From contig NW_003546246.1 of the NCBI RefSeq assembly GCF_000090795.2, forward strand, positions 112,515 to 153,960: a stretch of 41,446 bases of DNA, in the 5' to 3' direction. Source of the stretch: Amphimedon queenslandica (Eukaryota > Porifera > Demospongiae > Haplosclerida > Niphatidae). The notes beneath the pieces were generated by a model. It was given only the letters and a program-made list of their open reading frames with translations, did no database searches and was not told the DNA's origin. Made by a program: the position numbers and the translations under genes. Below are positions 1-11,230 of the stretch, in pieces. Within the stretch, counting starts at the first letter, position 1, and each line of letters starts with the position of its first letter.

Positions 1-690
1 TTTTGCAAAAAATATGGACTTGGGTATTTTTCAAAATTTGGCCAATTTTTAAAATGCTCATACACGTAACTCAAAAAATTTAAGCCGGAATCATTTCAAA
101 CTTTCTACGCAGCATAAGGACATCAATATGTATCAGAAAATGTAATAAACACTGGGGATGATTTCAGAGCCATTTTTTGCAAAAAACCATGGGCTTATAG
201 CCTTGGGTATTTTTCAAAATTTGGCCAATTTTTTAAAATGCTCATAATTAAAAAAATTTAAGTTGGAATCAGTTCAAACTTTCTAAGCAGCATAAGGACA
301 TCAATATGCATCAGAAAATGTAATAAAAACTGGGGATGATTTCGGAGCCATTTTTTGCAAAAAACCATGGAATATAGCCTTGGGTATTTTTCAAAATTTG
401 GCCAATTTTTAAAAATGCACATAATTCAAAAAATGTAAGCTGGAATCATTTCAATTTTTCTACGCAGCATAAGGACATCAATATGTATCAGAAAATGTAA
501 TAAAAACTGGGGATGATTTCGGAGCCATTTTTTGCAAAAAAACCATGGGCTATAGCCTTGGTTTTTTTTCAAAATTTGGCCAATTTTTTTTAAATGCTCA
601 TAACTCAAAAAATTTAAGTCGGAATCAGTTTAAACTTTCTACTATACAAAAATACATGTAGCATGAAAGACATCATGATGTACATTATAC
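1..690. repeat. ~177-bp tandem repeat array, about 3.7 copies
   Basis: The landmark GACATCAATATG occurs at 119, 297 and 474, a spacing of 177-178 bases, and a degenerate fourth copy lies near 669. Each unit also carries GCCATTTTTTGC, a CCATGGGCTATAG-like segment, a CAAAATTTGGCC segment and a TTTCTACGCAGCATAAGG segment. Short ORFs inside it are by-products of the repeat. The same unit recurs in the window at 8190-8770 and 37850-38200 in this orientation, and at 11500-12050, 15370-15660 and 17030-17115 in the opposite one. Confidence 0.85.
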
Positions 691-1151
691 ATCAAAAATG
701 ATCAAACGACATCTACATATACAATTCACAGTATATTATACCTGGATCTCCCACTAGTAGTAAGTGACAGTCACCTCTAACACGAGTGCCAGACTCATCA
801 ACATACTACAATAAATGAATTTATACATTACTTCACAATTTACAATGGCTATGGTATAAATGCTAGATTATAATAAAGACTTCATAAAATACAGGCAGTG
901 ATAGTACTTACATGTACATTGTAAATCGGTGTGGTCTTATGTTGCATATAGTTTGGGTGGGGCAGGTAAATTTGCAAGAATGGCATCTAAAAGTGAGGGC
1001 CACAATAGTACTCTTCTCTTTGTATCTTTTTCATTCATTCTTTGTTTCTCTTACTCTCTCACTTACTTTACTCCTCTGTATCCTGTCCTTATTCTAACTC
1101 ATCACTATATTACTGTTACTCTGTTACTGGTACCTCTTGTTCTCTATATAG
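691..1151 (+). other. Upstream spacer or intron of gene A
   Basis: No coding exon is supported here. From about 1000 to 1151 the sequence is a T/C-rich tract matching the stretch before gene B's first Kelch exon (18690-18835), so it is duplicated intronic or upstream sequence. It ends in the acceptor TCTCTATATAG before 1152. A first coding exon with its start codon was not found for A or B, although paralog C starts with an ATG inside the equivalent exon. Confidence 0.5.
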
Positions 1152-4100
1152 ACTATCAACCAGTGAAGAGATGGGGACACTCCACAGTAAAGGTAGGAGA
1201 CTGGGACGGGTCTGGAGTAGAGTATATGATGTGATGGAGGTGTATCACTTACCAACTGGTGCTTGGGACCAGAAACCTACTACTGGTACCCCACCACCAG
1301 GTGCCAGGGGCTATTCATCAGTCACTATACGAAAAGACATATATTATTTCGGTGGACGTGGTGGTGGTGGTGGTGGTTATCAAAACAACTTGCATTCCTT
1401 CAATGTGGATTCATTCAAGTGGAGAGAACTATCTCCTTCTAGTTCTGATCATGGTCTAATGAAGAAGGGCTGCTCTGGAATAGTATCAGCTCATTTTGAT
1501 GGTGAAGACTATCTTGTAATAATAGGAGGAGAGATATCATCATCCATCAATACTCCAAAGCAACCTGATGCTCAGTATTTAGCTGATGGTGGATGTAATG
1601 AGATACATTATTACAGGGTTTCATCAGGTCAGTAATTCTCATCATTAATACACAATAGTTGATCAGTATTTCAAACTGAATACATAGAACAGATTATTAA
1701 TAATTAAGTGTGTTTGTTAGTGTGACATGTGTTTGTGTGATGGTGACGTGTGTCTACATGTATATGTGACGTGTGTGTGTGTGTGTACTAATACATACAT
1801 TATGATGTGTCTGTGTATGATAGTGCATATAATGTATGTGAGAATTTATGAATGTATGACGTGTGTATGTGACGTTTATCTATAATGTGCATGTTATGTG
1901 TTTTTTTGGGAGATATACAAATATCTGAACCCAGCTAACCATAGCCGTAGCCTAGCGCTGGCGTGTACCTTGATTGGAATGATTGGCCAATGCCCGTGAT
2001 TCCCTCCCATTGACCTTTGTTATAAGGTCGCCATCAGATGGTCTTTCGCTCCAGTTTTGTTTATGTGGTTTGGTTAAATTTGCTATTAGTTAGTTTTTGT
2101 TACCATTATTGTTGCTTGATCATGCGTGTTAGTCATTATAGTAAGAGGTGTGGTTTTTCTCACTTGACCCTCCGAAGGGACCGGCAGTCTGGCCTTAAGA
2201 ACCAGATGTGGCAGGTTAAAACATTTTTTGGGCGCCCAATTCTCCCTGCTCTACCAAATCCACTTCAGTCAGGTCAGGCAAGTTTTAAGTAATCTTTACA
2301 GTCTTAAACTAGAGTTGCTTTAATAGACTGATACCGAGTTTTTGTAGTACATGTACATGCATGTGTAAAACTGGTGTAGGCTCTGTGGTTTTGTGGATAT
2401 AGCCTTTGTTTGTAGATGGCAACTCACCTACATGTACATCTAGTTCCTCTGGGAGTGTAGTATGGGCCTGGGTAGCTAGTACAGGAGACCAATGTGGGCT
2501 TGGGTAGCCATTATTAGGGGCCATGTGGTGCTTGTGCTTGATGCAATTAATTGATTGCATTTAATTATTCAATATTGTATACATGTAATAAGTGTGTGTG
2601 TGTGTGTGTGTATCATGTGATAGTGATGTGTGTCTATGCATGATGTGTATGTATAAATAATAATGTACTCACATAATACACATACATATGTATGATGAAT
2701 GTGTATAATGTATGTGTGTGTATGTGGTAAGTAAGTGTACATGAATGTTTGTACATTATTATTAGATCAATGGATATCTCCTGTTGTTACTGGAGACAGA
2801 CCACCTCCTATTAGTCACTTTACTCTAACACCAGTTACTAATAACACTGCGGTAATGTTCGGAGGCTCTACTGATAATGAAATCTGTTATAATAAACTGT
2901 ATATGATAAGTTTTACTAAGACATCAGTGGTGAGTTGATACTGTAGGATGGTTTTGATTTTGACTGCATTGAATATGCAATGTAGCACTATCACAATCTT
3001 TTTGAAGCACAATCTAAACCCAGTCTGTAGTATTATTACTTAATTATTGATAAATCATTTATTACATTGATTTTATAATTCTCTCAGAATATATTAGAAG
3101 TACCTAATCCTGAAGGATCAGTACAATGGCCTAAGGGAAGATGGGGTCATTCCAGTGTACTGATTACCACTAGTTCAGGACCACACTTACTAGTGGTGGG
3201 TGGATTTCCTGCCTATGATGGCTGGTTACTGGACATTAACAAAAGAAAATGGAAAGAACTGGTAAGTATTATATTATGATGCTTGATAATGAAACATAAA
3301 GTGATTAACTAAATTTGTAACTCATGAGGTTTGTAATGTACATGTACATATTATGCTACTCAGTTAAAACTACTGATGAATAATGCTAGTATTCAGTATG
3401 TATGTGTGTGTGTCTGTTTTTGTGTGAATTTGTGTTTGTGTCTTTTTGTGTTTTGTGTTTGTTTCTTTACAGTGTCAGTGTCTTTCTTTACAGATATAGT
3501 GTCAATGCTGGAATTAAAATAAATTGTATTTTATATACATTGTGTACATTGTGTATGTACATACATGTATTTGTGTGTATGTACATACATGTATTTGTGT
3601 GTATGTGTGCATATGTTTTAATATGTGTATGTGTGTACTATTACGCACATCATGTATACATGTAACATGTACATGTGTGTGTATGTGTGTGAGCAATTAT
3701 GCATGCTTTACATGTACCTTTATATGTGTATGCATGTATAGATGTACATGTATGTGTGTTAGTGTGTCATTAGTATGTGTACGTGTATGTGTGTACATGC
3801 AGACACTTAGTAAGTTCTTAATTGAGGACTCACATGATATAATAACACACTCAGTTGTGTATACTTGTCTATTAATATATTGTGTACTATTAATTTTATT
3901 ATGTCATCTTTGTGTGACATAAAACACACTGTGCAGACTATAAAACTATCAGTTAGTTATTATGTTTATTAACCAGGCATCGAATCAGTTAATATGTCAT
4001 ACACAAATTAATTGTTATCATTTTAATTTTATAGATTAATCTACCAGACAATGTCACTATAAGATACTGGCATTCTCTCTCAGTGTGGAGTGTGACCCCA

Positions 4101-7100
4101 ACTACTAACTGGATAATTGAGTTTGGAGGAGGAGCAGGAAGCAGTACTGATACAGCAGTTATTGAACTCAGTAAGTACATGTAGACAGTAGTAGAGACAA
4201 TGTGTATTGAATATGTAATGATAATTAGTAATGATAATATTACAATAAAGTAAGTAATTCTTATGATGAATATTTAATGAGAGCATTTGACGTATACCTA
4301 TGATACTAATTATTACCAATTCATTCCTGCTATGTACAATAGTGAAATATAACGATTACAGATACAGAAACACTGACATTAATAGGAGCTAGAGTGAATG
4401 AAATATTATTATCAGTGTATTTTTATACAATAATATGTTCATTTGGTTAACTTTGTAAACTGACAGAGGTCACACATACAATGATTAAACATGAATCCAT
4501 CAATAATAAGGTTACCATAGTAACTAACTGTAATTAATTTGTGTATTTCTTATTCTCTACTATTTTGCTACTGTAAAGGATATACTAGTGATAATGATTG
4601 GTCTACTAGTGTAATACCTCTGGACCAGTATCAAGATCAACTAAGAAGAAGGATACTGAGTGATTGGGAGAATTTAGGATTAAGCAAAGAGGTTCAATTG
4701 CTCATAGGTCACCTACAACAAAGAGAGAGAGAATTTTATGAGGAACAGTTTCAAAGAGAAATAAAAGAGAAGGAGCAGATACAGCAAGATCGAGACAAAG
4801 AGCAGCAACAGCTTCTTCAAGAAAAGGCAACACTTAGTCAGCAACTTGACAATGCTACCACTCTCCTTGAGCAAGCAGAAAAGGATAAATCGACTATTGA
4901 ATTAGGTACTATTGTGTTGTACTGTTGTTTATGTGTACATTGTTTACATTATAATACTAGTGGATTAGAGAATGTTGAGTATGGAAATAGTATCCTGTAC
5001 TCAATATAGGTCAAATTGTCCATGCATTAGAAATAATGAGATTGATGTAGAGTGAGCTCTGCTTACCATATATGGATCATTAGCAATAATCATAGTACAT
5101 GTATTTATGGGCTACTGTACATGCAGTGAAAATTAGTTTAAGCAACTAATATCATTTTATTTTGTATTTTTGTATTTTTATTGATAATAGAATATAATGA
5201 GAAACTTAAAGCTAAAGTTGCTGAAATATTGGAAGAGAAGACACAAGTAGAGGAGAAGAAACAGATTATTACTGGTTAGTGTATCATCAGTACATAATAT
5301 TAGATGAGAGAGTATTCTATTAATGTAGAAGATTATGAGAAACTGAAACTCAAAGTAGCTGATATGGAGGAACAATATCTCAAGGAGAAACAGATCATTA
5401 TTGGTTAGTTAACTATACACACAGCATGTATTAGATGAGAAAATATGTTTATTTTGTAGATGATGTTGAAAATCTGAAAACTGACGTTTCTAAGAAAGAC
5501 AAAGTTATAGCTAAACTGACATCACAAATAGCGGCTCAATCACAGAATGAAAAACAGATCATTACTGGTTAGTGTATCATCATCAATCAAAAACAATTAT
5601 TAATATTCTATTAATTTATAGACCTTAAAGAAAAGGAGTTGTACATAGCCAAACTAGTGAAGGAAAGACAAGAGAGGGTCCTCAAGCAACCTATCAAAGA
5701 GACTAGTTCCATTGGACTACAATTTAATTGCCTGATCCCTTCAATGGGTAAATTATTCATGTACATGTGTACATGTGAATGATTGTGTGTGTACTATACT
5801 GGTATTAGATAAGATGTGTTTGTATTGTTTCAGATTCACTAGACTCTAGTGTCATTATAGCTGGACAGAAGCTTTTTATCCTACAAGGAGACAGGTCTCA
5901 CTCACTCCAGTGGAAGAAATATGGATTCAGATTAGAGTGTCCTCAAGGAGCAGTGTCCAAGGATACTGAAGTAGCTGTTACTGCACTAGCTGGTGGTAAT
6001 TTCAAGGTACCCAAAGGTACTGTGCTAGTGAGTGCAGTATATGCAATATCAGTATCTAAGGGACTATTAAAACCACTGGTAATAGAGCTACAACATTGTG
6101 TGGATCTAAGGAACACTAGTCAGACTGGTTGCCTCAAGTTTGTGAGAGCTCCACTGAAGTCTCCTTACCAGTTCAGTATAGTTGAAGGAGGATCTTTTAG
6201 AGTTGGGGAAAGATACGGATCAATAAAGCGTGAACAGTTCAGTTGTATGGGTATTGTAGCTGAGTTGAGTAATGGAGACACACCTAGTGACAGTGAGAGT
6301 GAGGAAGGTTATGAGACACCACCTGAAGGTACATGTATGATGGAAATAGTGTTTTATTATGAATAATGTACAATAATAGGATCAACTGATGACACACATA
6401 ATGATAGTGGTAATGGAGCAGGAGAGACTAGTGAGAGAACTACCTCATCAATAAATACTGGACTATCTCAAGGTATGTGTGACTGTAATTGTGTTGTATA
6501 AAGTTTCATTTTCATAATAGAATCAGTAACTGATGACTGTAATCAAAAAGTACAAGAAGTTGAGTCTACTTCTGGTATGTATGCATTGTTATAATTTATT
6601 AAGTACATTCATAATGAGGTTTTGTTAAATTAGGTGCATGTAATGTTAGCAATGAATCAACTGAAGATGAACTGAAACAAAAACCAAATGAAGACAAAGG
6701 TATGTGTCACAGTTATTATGTTTTAATTTATAATTCTTATACAGGAGTCACTCTACTGTACACTGGAATGATGTATCATGAAAAGAAAGAAGTTAATCAA
6801 TGGATGACTACATTTTCTGTTGTTAGAGATTTAGAAGTCCTTCAGCAAGTATGTAATCTATTATTAGGAAAATGACATCGATTGGATTTTTAGTATTTAG
6901 TTAATGAACATCCTGAAGCTGAAAAGATGGTCCAATTGTTCCATTCAAGTACAATCAACATGATGGTATCCTTCAGTTGTATCTACAAGATACTCGATCA
7001 CTTGAATCAGGATGGGCTGTATATCCTGACCAATCCCCAATGCAAGTATGTACAGTGTACATGTGTGTAATACACAATATGACTGTTACCTATTATTATA

Positions 7101-7770
7101 GATACATCAATATGTAGTGGACAAGTTTATAGACAATCCTATGTGTTCCAGTATCCATATATCAGTGTATGCTAAACCTGGTATTGCTAAGGATCCACTT
7201 CACTGTCCCATTGAATTAACTGGAATAGATCCTTCAATAATAATTTACATTAACCGAACACCTCCTCTTTCATCAATGAGTTAGTTTATGATCTGTAACT
7301 ATTATTTATTTATTTATTTCTGTAGTAGACATTACTAGCTCAAGCTCCTCTACTGCTAGTATCAGTCAAACCAGGAGAGAGACTGAAGAAGGTATGGTTG
7401 ATATTAACATAATAACACACTAATCAATGAATTTATATCATTAATAGGTACATTTAGATCTGATATTGCTTGTAGAGTAACAACAGAATGTACTTCATTA
7501 ATAAAGAATTGCGGAATTGATATTCACTTCTTGGTTGACAAGTTGTTGGAACACAATGTTATCAATGCAAGAGAGAAGAGAGGAATAACTGATGGCTACA
7601 CTAAACAAACTGCTGGTGAAAGAATGGATGAATTGCTCCACATCATTTCAAGCTCTATTAGTATGGAAGCAGAAGTATTTGGTATATTCTTAGATATACT
7701 CAGAGAGGAAGGTACCAGAAGAACTATTAAACTAGCTGATAAACTATTAGAAAAATATAATAATATATAG
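1152..7770 (+). CDS. Gene A: Kelch-coiled coil-ZU5-UPA-CARD protein, 18 exons, frameshifted
   Basis: Exons fit GT-AG rules and phase: 1152-1627, 2766-2929, 3088-3261, 4035-4170 (six Kelch blades, recognised by GG motifs such as YYFGG, VIIGG, VMFGG, LVVGG, IEFGG); 4579-4905, 5191-5274, 5329-5403, 5460-5567, 5622-5747 (coiled coil); 5834-6328 (ZU5); 6380-6472, 6521-6574, 6634-6699 (Ser/Asp/Glu-rich linker); 6745-6848, 6894-7045, 7102-7279 (UPA); 7326-7391 (Ser-rich linker); 7448-7770 (CARD and stop). Expected length is about 1060 residues. ZU5-UPA-CARD is the output end of NLRP1/CARD8, so an intracellular sensor-adaptor role is inferred, with Kelch as the likely ligand-binding part. Two deletions relative to paralogs break the frame: 16 bp in blade 1 (about 1190-1230) and 1 bp in exon 6894-7045. 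An ATG near 1234 could restart after the first lesion. Confidence 0.8.
1628..2765 (+). other. Intron 1 of gene A, with microsatellite and an insertion
   Basis: The intron begins GTCAGT and ends TATTATTAG. TG-rich low-complexity tracts (about 1710-1890 and a GT run at 2591-2611) match the gene B intron. The block at about 1905-2580 has no counterpart at that point in gene B and is probably a later insertion; no TIR ends were resolved. Its 84-codon ORF at 2038 shows no recognisable domain. Confidence 0.5.
3262..4034 (+). other. Intron 3 of gene A, TGTA/CATG-rich
   Basis: This intron is low-complexity TGTGTATG / ACATGTAC sequence. At 3737-3740 it holds the TATA that is the empty site for the element inserted in the same intron of gene B. 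ORFs here are low-complexity shadows. Confidence 0.6.
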
Positions 7771-7771
7771 A

Positions 7772-7860
7772 TAATGTTTATTGTTGTTGTTGTTGTTGTT
7801 TTGTTTGTAGTTGATTTTATCAAAGCAATTGCTGTTAAAAGTTACAAAATAAAATAAAGA
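7772..7860 (+). terminator. 3' UTR of gene A with (TTG)n run and poly(A) signals
   Basis: The stop codon is at 7768-7770. It is followed by a TTG repeat at about 7779-7802 and two overlapping AATAAA hexamers near 7845-7857. The convergent tail-gene copy ends only about 70 bases further on, so the two transcripts would end very close together. Confidence 0.45.
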
Positions 7861-7929
7861 AAAACGTAAAATATACTTAAATATCTCTTCATTGATGTAC
7901 ATGTATATGTACAGTTGTCATAGCAACAG

Positions 7930-8770
<841 letters not shown>

Positions 8771-9033
8771 AAATTTATAATTAAAAACCACACCCACTCT
8801 AAAATACACCCACCTGCACAGGCACTTTATCAGTTGCACCAACTCCTATAATAACCAAAACTAGTAAAACTCACTAAAACTCAGTATACTCACAGTAGCA
8901 GTGATGTTACCCTGCATGAGCATGAGCTAACGCTTTAAGGAAAAACCCTTCAGGAAGGTTCCTAACAAAAACTTACCAATGATAGTCACATGACATGTGG
9001 TCACATGATGAGGTCACATGATGTACCACTTAC

Positions 9034-10350
9034 ATTATAATGGGTAAGGTTTAGTTTGGATAATATTTCAATCCAATCAGTAATAATAATGTGATCCTTT
9101 TCAAGTAAAAAAATTATCTTAGAAACCTAAAAAAATAATTTATAGGTTACAAATTATTAGCAAACTATAATTTACATGTACATGTAAATACACTTACCGT
9201 ATTTAATTGATTTGAGTAACAATTAGAATAGGATTGATTGAACTATTCCAATAAATAAATAAACAAGCAAATAAATAAATATACTTTTGCTGTATTACAA
9301 TGTCCTTCAGGAGCTTCAAAACTTGACATAAACTTGATCAACATTTGAATTCAATCCTATTACAATTAATTCAATAAAATACATGTACATGTACTTACTG
9401 GCAGTTTGTAGTTAAACCATACATACATAATGATAGGCCTATGATACATAACAAATGAGACACAAATTGACGCTACACATGTAAATGTACAAAAAATAAT
9501 AAATAAATAAATATACTAGCTGTGAATGATGGACAAACGAACCTTTAGGAAGATCAAAAATATCATCCTTCTTGTACCAGGTTTTATAATGAGGAGTATC
9601 CTTAATGATTACTGGATACTATAAAAGAGAGAGAAGGGGAGGAACAGGAAGAGGATTAGAAAGACTAAACTTACTTTAGTCCATAGGCGGCGGCAGGATT
9701 TGAAGAGCGGTCGGGCAAAAAATGGCGCGCGAAGCGCGCCGCGATTTTGACCACACCCACTTTTTTCGCCTATTTTGGGCGTATACTCAACGCACGCATA
9801 CAATATGATATAGCATAAAATGCGCCTAAAAGACCCCCTATCTTATCTGTAAAGCTCTATCCAACCTGTAAAGTGCTACTCCTGGTCCTCCTAGAAGGCT
9901 TATTGACAAAGGAAAGCAGAAAAGACTGTCTCTTGCTAGCCATGGTAATTATTCATGACTAAAAAATGATGTCATTAATTAAATTTTTATTTCCGGTCAA
10001 AATTTTTGGTCGGGCATTGCCCGTCCATGCCCGACCCTGCCGCCGCCTATGCTTTAGTCTGTGGTACATCTTCAGCTAATAGCTCAAACTCAGAAGCTAA
10101 CATAAACAATACAAATTAATAATTATTTGGAATGTTTTTGTTACTAATAAACTTTATATGGGTGCGACAAGTATAGCTTAGGATTTCGGGACAAAGCAAA
10201 AATATTAATAATTATTAAAATACATGTACATACTTTCCCAGCTCCCTTTCCACTTCAAACTAACATCTAACAGAGAAAGACATTAATTCATGTTGTACCT
10301 TCTTTGTTGTATTTAGTGTTGACCAATGGGCCAGTATTGTGACACTCAAC
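9034..10350 (-). CDS. Unidentified multi-exon gene, disrupted by a MITE
   Basis: Six minus-strand exons join in consistent phase: 10350-10299 (starting VECHNTGPLVNTKY), 10266-10234 (DVSLKWKGSWE), 10096-10053 (SEFELLAEDVPQTK), 9618-9539 (YPVIIKDTPHYKTWY, ending DLPKG), 9321-9285 (FEAPEGHCNTAK) and 9096-9034 (DHIIITDWIEILSKL, ending THYN). All introns are GT-AG except where the 370-bp element at 9682-10051 sits against the donor of exon 10096-10053. A hydrophobic ICFICLIL stretch lies just 5' of the first listed exon in the same frame and could belong to a signal peptide. Further exons, perhaps at 8915-8932 (GNITAT), are likely but unresolved. I do not recognise the family. The agreement of phases over five junctions is the main reason to believe it. 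Confidence 0.65.
9682..10051. mobile_element. 370-bp hAT-type MITE with 8-bp target duplication
   Basis: The ends are CATAGGCGGCGGCAGG and its inverse CCTGCCGCCGCCTATG. They are flanked by perfect 8-bp direct repeats CTTTAGTC at 9674-9681 and 10052-10059. The interior is G+C-rich for this window, has no transposase ORF, and contains a GGCGCGCGAAGCGCGCC palindrome. An 8-bp duplication is typical of hAT elements. The right-hand duplication is the end of a minus-strand exon. Confidence 0.88.
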
Positions 10351-10425
10351 CTTGAATGTTTTCAAAATCAAACAAATGAAGCAAATGGAGGGAGAGAGAC
10401 AGTTTAGTAATGATGATATCAACTA

Positions 10426-10456
<31 letters not shown>

Positions 10457-10831
10457 AAGAATGATATGCATATTGTAGTACATTATACCAAGAGTCCATT
10501 ATATTTAGAGAGAGTGTCGAACTACCCTATAGTGCTAGTGATATCACCGTGTAGATGTTTCTTGTTTATCTTTGGCTATTTCCGCGCACTCTATAGGTGG
10601 CAAGAATAAAATTAAAACTCTCCAGACTCATTCCCATGCTAGGGCGTGTACTCAGCTACTTTTAATAATAAAATGGCCGCCAGTTCTATTGTAGCCTTGA
10701 GACTATCTCGAGTGTAGCAGGCACCAGACACACTTGTCAAGAAAGCCCCCAAGCTACTATAGACACTGATCTCTTGTACTCCTGTCTTTTTATTAACCTA
10801 AAAGGGTTTCTAGTTGTAAAGTGTAGCACAG
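10351..10831. other. Spacer with GA microsatellite, possible divergent promoter region
   Basis: This contains a (GA)n run at about 10425-10452 and no clear exon. It separates the 5' side of the unidentified minus-strand gene from a candidate plus-strand first exon at 10832, so it may hold divergent promoters. No core promoter motif could be identified with confidence. Confidence 0.3.
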
Positions 10832-10975
10832 ATGATGACCAACAGTGTCAGTCTGGTTCTCACTCATCAGAAGCTCTATGACCACCCTCCCTTTGGACTA
10901 ACATCTAGAGTTAGAATACTTGTGACGAGAAATGAATATGTTGTGCATGTCTCCAATTATAGCTGTCCTTTCATT
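10832..10975 (+). CDS. Candidate first exon running into an assembly gap
   Basis: An ATG-ATG start opens a frame that reads MMTNSVSLVLTHQK and then PPFGLTSRVRILVTRNEYVV up to the gap at 10976. The RVRILVTRNEYVVHV part resembles the first beta strands of a ubiquitin-like fold, so it might be the 5' end of the downstream BAG1-like gene. The gap hides the donor, so that link is conjecture. The frame after the gap looks non-coding. Confidence 0.35.
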
Positions 10976-11106
10976 NNNNNNNNNNNNNNNNNNNNNNNNN
11001 NNNNNNNNNNNNNNNNNNNNNNNNNNNNNNNNNNNNNNNNNNNNNNNNNNNNNNNNNNNNNNNNNNNNNNNNNNNNNNNNNNNNNNNNNNNNNNNNNNNN
11101 NNNNNN
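10976..11106. other. Assembly gap (131 N)
   Basis: A run of undetermined bases. Translated ORFs crossing it are meaningless across the gap. Confidence 0.99.
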
Positions 11107-11230
11107 TCCCTTCAAGGCCTTCATTTTCATAATTCAGAAAATCGCTCTTCACATACAAATCTGTCCCTCCTCTCTTTACCTTCCATTATGTTAATAAAGG
11201 TTTAAAGCTCCAATGGTTGTCATGCTTCAG

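Noticed and set aside
1042..1234. N-terminal extension of gene A as a signal or membrane segment
   Set aside because: The hydrophobic frame is the T/C-rich polypyrimidine stretch before the acceptor at 1151, also present in gene B's intron; it is open only because of the 16-bp deletion.
2591..2611. CRISPR-like or regulatory array
   Set aside because: The repeats here are a plain GT microsatellite; no spaced repeats of CRISPR type occur in this eukaryotic window.
3402..3922. Overlapping 60-130-codon ORFs rich in Cys, Val and Tyr
   Set aside because: They are frames through a TGTGTATG/ACATGTAC simple-sequence intron, open on both strands, with no domain and no equivalent in gene B.
10832..11194. 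120-codon ORF across the N gap
   Set aside because: Only the part before the gap looks coding; the join across 131 unknown bases is not evidence, and the part after the gap is low-complexity.
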